A stretch of 64,000 bases of DNA from Flagellimonas allohymeniacidonis (GTDB taxonomy: Bacteria; Bacteroidota; Bacteroidia; Flavobacteriales; Flavobacteriaceae), in contig NZ_SGIU01000001.1 in assembly GCF_004296335.1 (NCBI RefSeq), positions 124,001 to 188,000 of the forward strand, read 5' to 3'. The notes below the pieces were generated by a model. The model had not been told where the DNA came from. It did not search any database and was given only the letters and a program-made list of their open reading frames with translations. The position numbers and the translations under genes were made by a program. Positions 16,599 to 25,416 of this stretch are shown in pieces; positions within the stretch are counted from its first letter, which is position 1; every line of letters starts with the position of its first letter.

Positions 16599-18332
16599 TC
16601 AATTACTATTTTCCATCAGTTTTTTTATATGGGAATCATTGGGATATTCTTTCAGGAACATGTTTCCCAGTAACATGGCCGGTCTGGTATGGCCCGACTC
16701 ATACATGGCCATTATGTAAAGCCTCCTCATGTCTCTATGGTCACTGTTCCACATGGGTACCATACCCCTAGGGTCGAGTAACACATTTTCAATTTGATAT
16801 TCTGACTCTCCAGTTATGGTCTCTTTGCTTTCTGTTCCCGAGGAAACATGTTTATAATTATTTCCTTGTGTATCAGTGATTTCGATTTCGATGGGGTAGT
16901 CGACCGTTCCGGCTTTGACCAAATCAAAGGTATACCTCCATATACTGTCATGGGCTTCATTTTTCAGCCCTGTTATGTTATATTCAATTATGGCGTTTCC
17001 CTTATTCCATTGATCTATGAACCTGCTTGCACCCTCCCATCCCCCTTGGACCAAAATGTTCTTAAAGTCTGGTTCATAAAAGGTCTTGTCACCAAACTCT
17101 TGAAGGATTTTCTTTTGGACCTTCAGAAAGGCATCAATTCCGATTTGATTGGCAATCAGATACAGTCCGGTCGCAGCTTTACCATGGGAGATATAACTGT
17201 TATAATCAAATTCCAAATTTTGTTGTGCCGCACTGTTCAATCCAAGCTCTTGTTCATAATTCGATACTACTGCGACCAAGTATCTCTTGAGCATTTTGGA
17301 TTGTGAGGAAGGGTCTGTCCACAGTCTTTCGAACGGAATGTTTCGTTTTTCGGAGACGTAGAGTTGGTCAATCCAGATACCATTCGCCAACATTAAATGC
17401 CCCAAATTATCCTGGGCATCGGTCTGAACATGATAACCCCAATAGTAGTGGCCCAATTCATGTGATGTTATCCACTGGAGGAAGGCTTCAGATAAATTTC
17501 CCCTATGAATATAAAACATATTTTCAGATGGAAAACCGCCCCTCCATCTAGGATGCCCCATAGCGATACCTAAGTACTTTTTGGGAAAGAAACCATATTT
17601 TTTGGTAAACCAGTCAATGGCATCAACTACAACATCGGCTACCGTTTCATATTGTTTCTGATATTTTGGGTCACAGATATAGGTCAACTCCACCTCATCA
17701 ACCGTGACGGTCTTTTTAATAAAGTTCTTCCCCACATTTAGCGCAAAATATTCTATGTTTTCCGCAAAATGGAATGTGGTAATGGAGCCGTTGTCCTTTG
17801 ATTCCCCATCCCTTTTCCGGCCAGATGTCAATACGGTGATGTTGTCAGGATAGGTAAGCTCTAAGCCGAAGTCTTTTTGAAAGTTCCGACTTTTATCAAT
17901 ATAGATATCTGGATACCATGAATTGTTGCTATTATTGGATGGAAATACTGCATAGCCCATAGACTTGGTCCAACTTTTGGCATGGGCCAAGTCTATGCCG
18001 TATTCAATGGTCAACTTTCTTGTTCCTTTTGGAACGGAGAGCCAACCGTTACCTTTTTGCAGCACCACACCTTGGTCATCAATTACCAATTTAGAAACCT
18101 TGATGGCTGAACCAAGGGAATCTTTTCCGGCAGCATCTAAGAACAGTTCAATATCTGCCCCTTTTGTATCGCCAATAAATTCAATTTCAAATTTGGCCTC
18201 CAATTGAAGTTCGCTGTTGATCTCGGCATTGAGTTTGTATGTGATGTTTTGGGCACATATAGATTGATATGCACAGCCAATCGATAGGATTATGATGTTC
18301 AATATTTTCATTGTTCTAAAGTGGTTTTTCAT
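16599..18332 (-). CDS. M1-like metallopeptidase, secreted, divergent zinc site
   Basis: This 577-residue protein has a signal peptide (MKILNIIILSIGCAYQSICAQ, if started at the alternative ATG at 18311) and an M1-aminopeptidase-like layout: an N-terminal beta domain, then a gluzincin domain with the zinc motif HELGH at 291-295 preceded by RGGFPSENMF. In M1 enzymes the third zinc ligand is the Glu of a WLNEG segment. The corresponding stretch here reads LMLANGIWIDQ, with Asn317 at that position, so either the site is altered or another acidic residue takes over. The gene lies downstream of another gluzincin-type lipoprotein gene (75 bp gap). A peptidase or a catalytically weakened relative are both possible. 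Confidence 0.78.
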   Translation of the reverse strand: MKNHFRTMKILNIIILSIGCAYQSICAQNITYKLNAEINSELQLEAKFEIEFIGDTKGADIELFLDAAGKDSLGSAIKVSKLVIDDQGVVLQKGNGWLSVPKGTRKLTIEYGIDLAHAKSWTKSMGYAVFPSNNSNNSWYPDIYIDKSRNFQKDFGLELTYPDNITVLTSGRKRDGESKDNGSITTFHFAENIEYFALNVGKNFIKKTVTVDEVELTYICDPKYQKQYETVADVVVDAIDWFTKKYGFFPKKYLGIAMGHPRWRGGFPSENMFYIHRGNLSEAFLQWITSHELGHYYWGYHVQTDAQDNLGHLMLANGIWIDQLYVSEKRNIPFERLWTDPSSQSKMLKRYLVAVVSNYEQELGLNSAAQQNLEFDYNSYISHGKAATGLYLIANQIGIDAFLKVQKKILQEFGDKTFYEPDFKNILVQGGWEGASRFIDQWNKGNAIIEYNITGLKNEAHDSIWRYTFDLVKAGTVDYPIEIEITDTQGNNYKHVSSGTESKETITGESEYQIENVLLDPRGMVPMWNSDHRDMRRLYIMAMYESGHTRPAMLLGNMFLKEYPNDSHIKKLMENSN

Positions 18333-18406
18333 AAAGTCAGAACTGTTCTGAAGTATATTTTAACCCAAAAAATGATACAGCGTATTTTTGATTGTATGGT
18401 CATATC

Positions 18407-19738
18407 TCATTGTTCAAAATGACCGTACCCGGAAACTTTCAAGATCTGGTAAGGGTCTTTGATTTCCAAAAGATCTACAATCGCCCGTTCTTTGTCAATA
18501 GTGTTTTGGTAGTATCCCTTAGCAATTTTATACCCTATGAAATAAGATAAATCTGAAGGCCACCCAATAGCTTTCTTTTTAGCATCCACACCGGCTATCC
18601 AGTTTTTGTGGTTTGTTATTTCAAGATTTTGTTTGAATTCTTCCCAGATTTCCCTTTCATATTTTTCACCATATATTCTGTAATCCAGCTCCACGTTGGG
18701 TGGTCCTAAAACAAGTTCGGTAAGAAAGTCGGCGCCACCCTCCATAATGGTGGCTCCCAATAAACTTCTGTGTGAGGTATTTTGATAGGTATGCATGAGC
18801 TCATGAATTAAAACAAAAGACAGGAAATCCACTCCTTTTGTTATGGACTGCCTATAATCTGGTAAGGTATGTACAGGGGTATTTTCATCAACCACGTTTT
18901 CAAGCCCAATTAGCGAACCATTCATACTTACCGTTCCAAAAGATGTGTGGCAGCCCATAAGAAAATAAGTATCCGCAAATGTGGCTTTGGGGATAAGTTG
19001 CTGTACTTTTTTTAGATGATTTGGATAGCTAGAAAGTGTATTTAAGGCCTTTTTATTTGCCTCTCTAATGCCATCATAATAAGGACGATGAGTTTCTACA
19101 AACTCGGTAAATTGATCGATACCGCCCTGTCTCATTTTAAGGAATGTGAAATCTTGAAGTCCTTTGGAACCCTTTATAAAGTACTCCTTCAAATAAATCT
19201 CCCGCTTCTCGCCAAGACTGTCCTTGACCTTGGCCAAATCATAGGCCCTCCAAAAATTGTCGATGTCAGACGTCACTATTTTGATATCATCAATGTTACC
19301 GTGGGTATCTCTATAGTGTTTTTCATTTTTTCGAATGGCAGTTTTCAACTTTTCCCAATCCGCATGCTCAGCCAACCCATTAAATGGTGGTGTCTGCATT
19401 TGACTGAAATCGCGAAAACCCTTATCTACTATTCTGAATGAAAGATTCATCGCCCCATCCAACAAGTTCAATTGCATGCTGTGATATATGGCCTCGGAAA
19501 AGGCCTGTCTGGGTTCAAAACCATATTCCGCAGCTTTAACGAAATTGTTGATTGCCCCTAAGGTGTCCTTCTTTTTTAAATGCTCCTTTGCGGTTTCATA
19601 AGCTTCAAATGCTTTATCAAAATCCACACGATTTTTACTAGTGTGATTTGGTTTGACATCTTTCTTGCAAGATGCCGTAAAAAGGACAAGTAGGATCGCG
19701 ATGTAGAATATTGATTTTCTGTTTTTAAGGTGTATCAT
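18407..19738 (-). CDS. Gluzincin metalloprotease-like lipoprotein (DUF2268-type)
   Basis: This lipoprotein of about 443 residues has signal MIHLKNRKSIFYIAILL ending at the lipobox Cys in FTASCKKD. The ATG at 19738 is preferred because the earlier one at 19780 places extra residues before the signal. A short TPR-like section (AYETAKEHLKKKDTLGAINNF) follows, then a putative zinc-protease domain with HELMHTYQ and the downstream EGGADFLTE glutamate, the usual gluzincin ligand set. This pattern matches DUF2268-type predicted Zn-dependent proteases. The protein would sit in the periplasm or at the outer membrane. The substrate is unknown. It precedes the M1-like peptidase gene on the same strand. 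Confidence 0.8.
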   Translation of the reverse strand: MIHLKNRKSIFYIAILLVLFTASCKKDVKPNHTSKNRVDFDKAFEAYETAKEHLKKKDTLGAINNFVKAAEYGFEPRQAFSEAIYHSMQLNLLDGAMNLSFRIVDKGFRDFSQMQTPPFNGLAEHADWEKLKTAIRKNEKHYRDTHGNIDDIKIVTSDIDNFWRAYDLAKVKDSLGEKREIYLKEYFIKGSKGLQDFTFLKMRQGGIDQFTEFVETHRPYYDGIREANKKALNTLSSYPNHLKKVQQLIPKATFADTYFLMGCHTSFGTVSMNGSLIGLENVVDENTPVHTLPDYRQSITKGVDFLSFVLIHELMHTYQNTSHRSLLGATIMEGGADFLTELVLGPPNVELDYRIYGEKYEREIWEEFKQNLEITNHKNWIAGVDAKKKAIGWPSDLSYFIGYKIAKGYYQNTIDKERAIVDLLEIKDPYQILKVSGYGHFEQ

Positions 19739-19780
19739 AATTATATCGGCTGGGTTTAAACAAAAAAATGAGAACGGCAC

Positions 19781-20349
19781 AATGAAATTTTAGAAATTTG
19801 GCCAACCTTAAATTGATAATATTCAGTTGTGGACGCTTTACTCTCAATTGATACTATTTCTTTATTGATAATGACAAATAAGTTGTTTAAATAGGGACAC
19901 CAAATTTTATTAAAGGTTACATCCCGATAAATGTTCCTATGGATTCACTGAAAATCAGTCCTTCTGCGAAATGTGATTTGAAGAAAACAATTTGAGGTTT
20001 TGCTGTATCCCTTAAGTGGGGACTACATCCTTACAAAGAAAATCTAAATTCACTTTGTAAATTATTACATTCTTCTTTACGTAGTTATTGTGTAGTTTTC
20101 CCTAAAAAAGATAAGACTTCAATGGTTGGTTTATTTCTGCCTTTTTGAGTTGAGAGTTACTTATAATGATTCACCAGATTTTGAAAAAAAATCCCTTAAT
20201 ACCTTCGTTTTAAGAGACTTTGGATATTTTAAGGAGTAACAAACGTTTGTTTCAAAGCTCCTTGAACAAGGTATCGACATTTGTTCATTCTAAGCATTTC
20301 TTTTTAAGCAAATGGTTAAATGCCTACTTTAGTTAGTAAACCAACCGCT
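19781..20349. other. Intergenic region upstream of the TPR/HTH regulator
   Basis: About 570 bp of AT-rich DNA between divergent genes holds the promoters of both neighbours. No gene or RNA structure is convincing. The sequence AAATAGGGACA occurs at 19889-19899 and its inverse TGTCCCTATTT at 22231-22241, on either side of the regulator gene. Confidence 0.4.
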
Positions 20350-22215
20350 ATGAAAACTTTGCGACTATTTTTCCTTTCCCTATTTAGTTGTTTCATTTTA
20401 AAAATCCAGGCGCAGGAAAATAAAACACTTGATAGCATCCTACAAGCATATCAAAAACAACCCAACGACACAACAAAAGTATTTCTAGGTAATCTGCTAT
20501 GCAAAGAACTAACGTATACCTCCCCCCAGGAGGCCTACAGATATGCCAATGAAATGGTCAGTATTTCCAAAGAGTTGGACTACAAACAGGGGATGGCCAT
20601 GGGTAACTATGCACTTGGACTGTATTTTCGCAATCGCCACCAGATTGACTCTGCTGAATATTCCTTCAAAAAATCCCTTCAATTCTATACCGAAAACAAT
20701 GATATCCGTGGTGCTATGTCAAACAACACGCAATTGGCCGATCTTAACATTCAAAAAACCGATTACGTGCAGGCGATGTCCTATCTTGACCAGAACATTG
20801 AATTATACGATAATAGGGCATTTCTTCCCAATGTTAAAAAGTCTGATTTTAAGTATATAGGAAGTACCTACCATACAATTTCCACGGTATATTACAACAA
20901 AGGATTGCTTCAACTATCGTTGAAACACCAATTAAGAGCGCTAAAACTATATAAGAAATATGCGGAGGAAATTTATGTTGCCGATGCATTGAATGGTCTT
21001 GGAACCCTTGAAAGCGATCTTGGGAATACAGCCCAAGCAATAAGGTACTATGAACAGGCATTGAAGATTTATCAAAAATTGGGAGATGTAAACTTTACTT
21101 GTTTAACCCTAGAGAATCTGGGAAATAGCTTAAAAACCCTCGGCAGACATACAGAAGCATTTGACAGTTATTTTAAAGCCTTGAAAATTAGCAAGGAAAA
21201 TAAATATTCGTTATCGGAAGCAACCATTCATAATGGACTTGGCAGGAACTATTTGGCGGTGGATGACACTAAAAATGCGCTCAAGCATTTTGAACAATCA
21301 TTACAATTGTTCAAAGAAATGAAATATCCAGCCGCTATCCAGTATACGTACTCTGGATTTGGGGAATTTTATTATAAGACCAATGATCCAGAATCATCTG
21401 TTTTTTACTTTACAAAAGGAATAGTCATAGCCGACTCCACTCAGTCTATAAAAAGCGCACTGCACTTGTACAAAAAGAGGTCCGAATCCTTTCAAGAAAT
21501 TGGAAAATATAAAGAAGGACTTGATGATTATATGATGTACAGTGCATTAAAGGACAGTGTTTTCAATGAAACCAAGTCTCAGCAAATAGAGGAACTCCGA
21601 ATTATTTACGATACTGAAAAAAAAGAACAGGAAATTGCTCTTTTGGAACAAAAAGCGGAAATAAGCAATCTGCAAAAACTACTCTTAAGATTGGGGCTTG
21701 GTCTGTCATTGTTCATTTTTGGACTGGGCTACTATGCACTGCGCCAAAAAATGAAGCGCAATAAACTGGAAAAAGAACATGTAGATGCACAGCTAGCCTT
21801 TAAAAAGAAGGAATTGACCACCCAAGCGCTTCTTTTGGCCAAGAAGAATGAAACCTTGGAAAGCTTAAAACAAAAAGCCGAAGAAATAAAATCTGCAAAA
21901 GACAAAAAAGGCATCTCTCAACTCGTTAATACCATCAATTTTGATTTGCAAGATGATAACAATTGGGAAAATTTTGCACGTTATTTTGAAGAAGTGCATA
22001 GAGATTTCAACACTACTATTAAATCAAAATTTCCTGATGTTAGCTCTAATGAACTCCGTTTAATGGCACTTTTAAAAATGAACCTTTCCACTAAAGAAAT
22101 AGCCAATATCCTCAATATATCCCACGAAGGTGTAAGAAAGGCCTACTACCGATTACGTAAAAAATTGGGCTTAACCCCAGACGAATCGCTTAGAGATTTT
22201 GTGATTACCCTATAA
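20350..22215 (+). CDS. Membrane-bound TPR regulator with C-terminal HTH
   Basis: This 621-residue protein has an N-terminal signal/anchor (MKTLRLFFLSLFSCFIL), about six TPR units up to roughly residue 400 (for example AQAIRYYEQALKIYQKLGD), one membrane helix near 440-465 (RLGLGLSLFIFGLGYYAL) followed by a cytoplasmic coiled coil, and a LuxR-like helix-turn-helix in the last 60 residues (STKEIANILNISHEGVRKAYYRL). This layout is common in Bacteroidota for one-component regulators that sense envelope signals and bind DNA from the membrane. The ATG at 20350 is preferred over 20320, because the extra ten residues would precede the hydrophobic signal. Its targets are unknown; the lipoprotein gene 230 bp downstream is a candidate. 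Confidence 0.82.
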   Translation: MKTLRLFFLSLFSCFILKIQAQENKTLDSILQAYQKQPNDTTKVFLGNLLCKELTYTSPQEAYRYANEMVSISKELDYKQGMAMGNYALGLYFRNRHQIDSAEYSFKKSLQFYTENNDIRGAMSNNTQLADLNIQKTDYVQAMSYLDQNIELYDNRAFLPNVKKSDFKYIGSTYHTISTVYYNKGLLQLSLKHQLRALKLYKKYAEEIYVADALNGLGTLESDLGNTAQAIRYYEQALKIYQKLGDVNFTCLTLENLGNSLKTLGRHTEAFDSYFKALKISKENKYSLSEATIHNGLGRNYLAVDDTKNALKHFEQSLQLFKEMKYPAAIQYTYSGFGEFYYKTNDPESSVFYFTKGIVIADSTQSIKSALHLYKKRSESFQEIGKYKEGLDDYMMYSALKDSVFNETKSQQIEELRIIYDTEKKEQEIALLEQKAEISNLQKLLLRLGLGLSLFIFGLGYYALRQKMKRNKLEKEHVDAQLAFKKKELTTQALLLAKKNETLESLKQKAEEIKSAKDKKGISQLVNTINFDLQDDNNWENFARYFEEVHRDFNTTIKSKFPDVSSNELRLMALLKMNLSTKEIANILNISHEGVRKAYYRLRKKLGLTPDESLRDFVITL

Positions 22216-22378
22216 GTAAGCTTGGTCGACTGTCCCTATTTTGGCTCACTTTTTTTAAAGGTGTCCTCATTTTGTCCGCACGACTTTTTTTAATCCTCAA
22301 ATTTGGTGCTCTAGGTTTGTAGTGCCATCAGAATTCTATATGGAATCCTGGCAATCGTTTTGTGGTCTTGCTCGGTTT

Positions 22379-22397
22379 GGTACTGCAGACCAGTACC
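22379..22397. promoter_or_regulatory. Hairpin/palindrome upstream of the aerolysin-like lipoprotein gene
   Basis: GGTACTG and CAGTACC form a perfect 7-bp inverted repeat around CAGAC, about 50 bp ahead of the lipoprotein start. It could be an operator or a 5'-UTR hairpin. No function is shown. Confidence 0.3.
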
Positions 22398-22448
22398 GGG
22401 CAGGTCGCACAAAACTGATTTAAAGTTTAATCCACAAAACAAAACGTG

Positions 22449-24173
22449 ATGAAAACAACAAACAGATTATCAATTGGATTTTTTCTTGTTGCGATCATTC
22501 TTACAGGTTTAGCCTGCAGTAAGGATGATTCCACTGATGATGAAGCTACCGATCCGGAAATATCCGGTCCCGAAGGAGAAATTGAATATTATCCAGGAAT
22601 TTCAACAAACGATATCGAGGAATACAAAGGAGATATTGGTTTAGTGTTCGATACCCGAAGATTTAAACAAAAAGGGTATAACACCCATAATGCGAAAATA
22701 ACCGTTGATGCAACTCATAACAGTTTTTCCAAAACCATTGGTATCAATGAATATACCAACATTGCACAGTTATCTTTTAAGATAGACTCTTTAACTCAAG
22801 AAGCCTCTTCGGAGCTCAAAGAAGGGGTTCGTGTAGAATTGGAGATTCACAGCGATGACATGGGCAGTGTTATGTATTCTGAAGTTTATCCAAAATTATC
22901 TTTCAAAGAAAATGGTACCAGGGTTGATGTAGGCCCAGAGGATATTGAAGATACAAATGATTGGAACTCTTTTGGAAGTGACACCTCGTATTTTTTAAAT
23001 TTATTTAAATATGACGGTTCCACTGGTCCTGGTGTCGTTCAAGCTACAGATCAACAGGGTGAAGCATTGGACATATTTACCGAAAAAGATTTGGCCATTA
23101 GTACAAAACTCAGTCAACAATTCAGGTTTCAGGCGCATCCAACTAAAGCGGACACTTATTATATCTTTTCGGCGAAGTCAAATAATTATATAGGTGTTTT
23201 ACCTAATCCAGATCCTTTTAAACCTAAAACTTTTTTCTCCTATAGTCTTAGAGAATCCAATCTAAAGTACCCCCTATCTCCGGAAGAACTTACGCGTTCC
23301 GCATCGGATGCGCTTTCCAGTTTTGAATTTGTCATCAAAAAGGTTGAAAGGGGAAAGTATTTGATCTATAGTAACGGTTTTGACCTGAAATTTCAGATAA
23401 AGGAACCTACTCTGTTTAATCCTGGTGGTGGGTTTAGCCTAGGCCCTTTTACAGAGCTTTCCACAAAACAAACCGCATATTTTAGAATTTTATCCATGAA
23501 CATTGATTGGGACATCCGACCAAACGGAATAATTCAGGAAAAACCCATACTCCCTCCGGCAACAACAAAATTTGCCTTTAATAGCACTCTTGTGAACTGC
23601 ACTTCAAGTACCATAAGTACTGAGGCAGGGCGTGAAGAAAAATTGACCGTAAAAAGCACCGTAGGATTTGAAGAAACATTATCTGTTTATACCACGGAAA
23701 CTTCCCGAACCCCTTTATCGATTGGATTGGAGGCCGGGGCAACCTTTTTTGGGGTTCCCGGTTTGTTTTCAGATTTATTTTCAGTAGATATGGAAACATC
23801 TTTGCAGATAGGCTCTGAAGCAACATATTCTGAGCAAATGGAAAAAAGTAAGGAAGAAACTTATTTTTCAAAACGTGAAATACCCGTTTTGCCAGGAAAA
23901 GCATCTTTGGTGTATGACAGTTATCAAACGTACTCCAATATTGAAATTCCGTTTGTGCAACGTTTTACAATAACAGGAAAGGATAAGACAAGTAATACTT
24001 TGCTCAGTGGAAAAGAATTAGAGACACAAATCAGTATAAGTCCGTTTGATGGAGTTGTCACAAATATCGAGGATAATTTTATAGAAGTAAGTATCAGAGG
24101 CACATCTTTCATAGAGAATGTCGCAGATAGTTTTAGTGTTGCTCGCGAGGTGTCTTGGGATTGTGAAAACTAA
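22449..24173 (+). CDS. Surface lipoprotein with aerolysin/natterin-like C-terminal domain
   Basis: This 574-residue lipoprotein starts MKTTNRLSIGFFLVAIILTG with the lipobox Cys23 in GLACSKDD. A charged linker follows, then a beta-rich middle domain (FRFQAHPTKADTYYIFSAKSN, FVIKKVERGKYLIYSNGF) reminiscent of carbohydrate-binding beta-trefoil repeats. The C-terminal third (about 370-560) has long amphipathic strands rich in Ser, Thr and Glu. It also has the hallmark IPVLPGKASLVYDSYQ...NIEIPFVQRFTITG, which resembles the aerolysin/ETX/natterin pore-forming fold, where a VPPGK turn precedes alternating strands. It may therefore be a beta-pore-forming or lectin-like toxin on the cell surface. The fold assignment rests on pattern only. 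The TPR/HTH regulator gene lies directly upstream. Confidence 0.55.
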   Translation: MKTTNRLSIGFFLVAIILTGLACSKDDSTDDEATDPEISGPEGEIEYYPGISTNDIEEYKGDIGLVFDTRRFKQKGYNTHNAKITVDATHNSFSKTIGINEYTNIAQLSFKIDSLTQEASSELKEGVRVELEIHSDDMGSVMYSEVYPKLSFKENGTRVDVGPEDIEDTNDWNSFGSDTSYFLNLFKYDGSTGPGVVQATDQQGEALDIFTEKDLAISTKLSQQFRFQAHPTKADTYYIFSAKSNNYIGVLPNPDPFKPKTFFSYSLRESNLKYPLSPEELTRSASDALSSFEFVIKKVERGKYLIYSNGFDLKFQIKEPTLFNPGGGFSLGPFTELSTKQTAYFRILSMNIDWDIRPNGIIQEKPILPPATTKFAFNSTLVNCTSSTISTEAGREEKLTVKSTVGFEETLSVYTTETSRTPLSIGLEAGATFFGVPGLFSDLFSVDMETSLQIGSEATYSEQMEKSKEETYFSKREIPVLPGKASLVYDSYQTYSNIEIPFVQRFTITGKDKTSNTLLSGKELETQISISPFDGVVTNIEDNFIEVSIRGTSFIENVADSFSVAREVSWDCEN

Positions 24174-24195
24174 AACACAAACATTAGTTAAAAGC

Positions 24196-24230
24196 AAAAG
24201 CCCTGACAAGTTCATCAAGGCTTTTCGATT
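24196..24230. terminator. Bidirectional terminator between the lipoprotein and galT
   Basis: AAAAGCCCTGA pairs with TCAAGGCTTTT around an 8-base loop, with one mismatch. T-rich runs follow on both strands (CTTTTCGATTG and GGGCTTTTGCTTTT). It lies about 22 bp after the lipoprotein stop and about 140 bp past the end of galT, so it probably ends both units. Confidence 0.75.
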
Positions 24231-24366
24231 GTTCAAATTTCACCTGCGGAAGGTGCTTTAAGCAATCCAATAAAACGGCAGATTGATAGGACTATTTGGA
24301 AGTTACGATTGATTACTTTAAAACGTTCTTTTTATGGGACAATTGATAGTTTACAAATAACAGCTT

Positions 24367-25416
24367 TTAATATTTTTCACGGTAGTGTCCAAGTTCAAGT
24401 GACTTGAGTATTCGTGCTGCCGCCTCAGGGGTAATGTCCCGTTGCGGACTGGCCAACATTTCATAGCCTACCATAAATTTTTTTACTGTGGCAGAACGAA
24501 GAAGGGGCGGGTAAAATGACATATGTATATGCCATTCCGGATGCTCATTGCCATCGGTTGGCGACTGATGAATCCCTGCTGAATATGGAAAAGACACCCC
24601 AAAGAGGTTGTCGTACATTATTGTTAGTCTTTTGTAGGCATCTGAAAGTGACGTTCTTTCGTTTTCAGTCAACCCAAGAATGTTGGTGATATGTCGTTTG
24701 CTGATGATCATGGCTTCAAAGGGCCAAATAGCCCAGAAAGGAACTAGTCCTACAAAGTGTTCATTCTCAAAAAGTATTCGCTCTTTAATTAAAAGCTCTT
24801 TCTCTACATAATCCTGTAGCAAAGACCTTTTGTATTTTTCGAAATATTTCAGCAAATGTTTTCCTTTCTTTTTGGGGTTATCAGGAATGGATTCTTGTGC
24901 CCAAATCTGTCCATGGGGATGCGGGTTTGAACAGCCCATCATTTCCCCTTTGTTTTCGAAGATTTGTACGTGGTTTATAAAATCGAGACTTCCCAGCTCC
25001 AGATATTCTTTTACCCAGAGGTCAATCACTTTTTTGATTGACGCAAGGTCCATTTCGGGTATGGTAAGATTATGGCGAGGCGAAAAACAGATGACTTTGC
25101 ATAGACCGCGCTCGCTTTTTGCGACAAACAACGAATCCTCTTCCTTACTTCCGGTCGGAATTTCTGGGAGCAAGGCAGAAAAGTCATTAACGAAGGAAAA
25201 GGTGTCCTGATAATCGGGATTTTGTATTCCGTTGGCCCGCGTATTGCCCGGGCAGAGAAAACATTTCGAATCATACCGTGGTCTTGAAGACTCGGTAACC
25301 TCCTCTACCTGCCCTTGCCAAGGTCTCTTTGACCGATGTGGTGATACCTGCACCCATTCACCGGTCAGTGGATTATATCTACGATGTGGGTGGTTTTCAA
25401 GATTGAATTGTTCCAT
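24367..25416 (-). CDS. galT: Galactose-1-phosphate uridylyltransferase
   Basis: This 349-residue cytosolic enzyme of the Leloir pathway exchanges UMP between UDP-glucose and galactose-1-phosphate. The HIT-like active site is visible as GCSNPHPHGQIW, with the second histidine accepting UMP, together with RRYNPLTGEWVQVSPHR at the N-terminus, CFLCPGNTRANG and the late EWHIHMSFYPP. The gene overlaps galK by 20 bp and is the last gene of the long minus-strand operon that also encodes rhamnose catabolism. No galE or galM lies in the window. Confidence 0.95.
   Translation of the reverse strand: MEQFNLENHPHRRYNPLTGEWVQVSPHRSKRPWQGQVEEVTESSRPRYDSKCFLCPGNTRANGIQNPDYQDTFSFVNDFSALLPEIPTGSKEEDSLFVAKSERGLCKVICFSPRHNLTIPEMDLASIKKVIDLWVKEYLELGSLDFINHVQIFENKGEMMGCSNPHPHGQIWAQESIPDNPKKKGKHLLKYFEKYKRSLLQDYVEKELLIKERILFENEHFVGLVPFWAIWPFEAMIISKRHITNILGLTENERTSLSDAYKRLTIMYDNLFGVSFPYSAGIHQSPTDGNEHPEWHIHMSFYPPLLRSATVKKFMVGYEMLASPQRDITPEAAARILKSLELGHYREKY

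Noticed and set aside
9138..24300. A complete genomic island with direct attachment repeats
   Set aside because: No second copy of the tRNA-Pro 3' end was noticed in the window, so the right boundary cannot be set.
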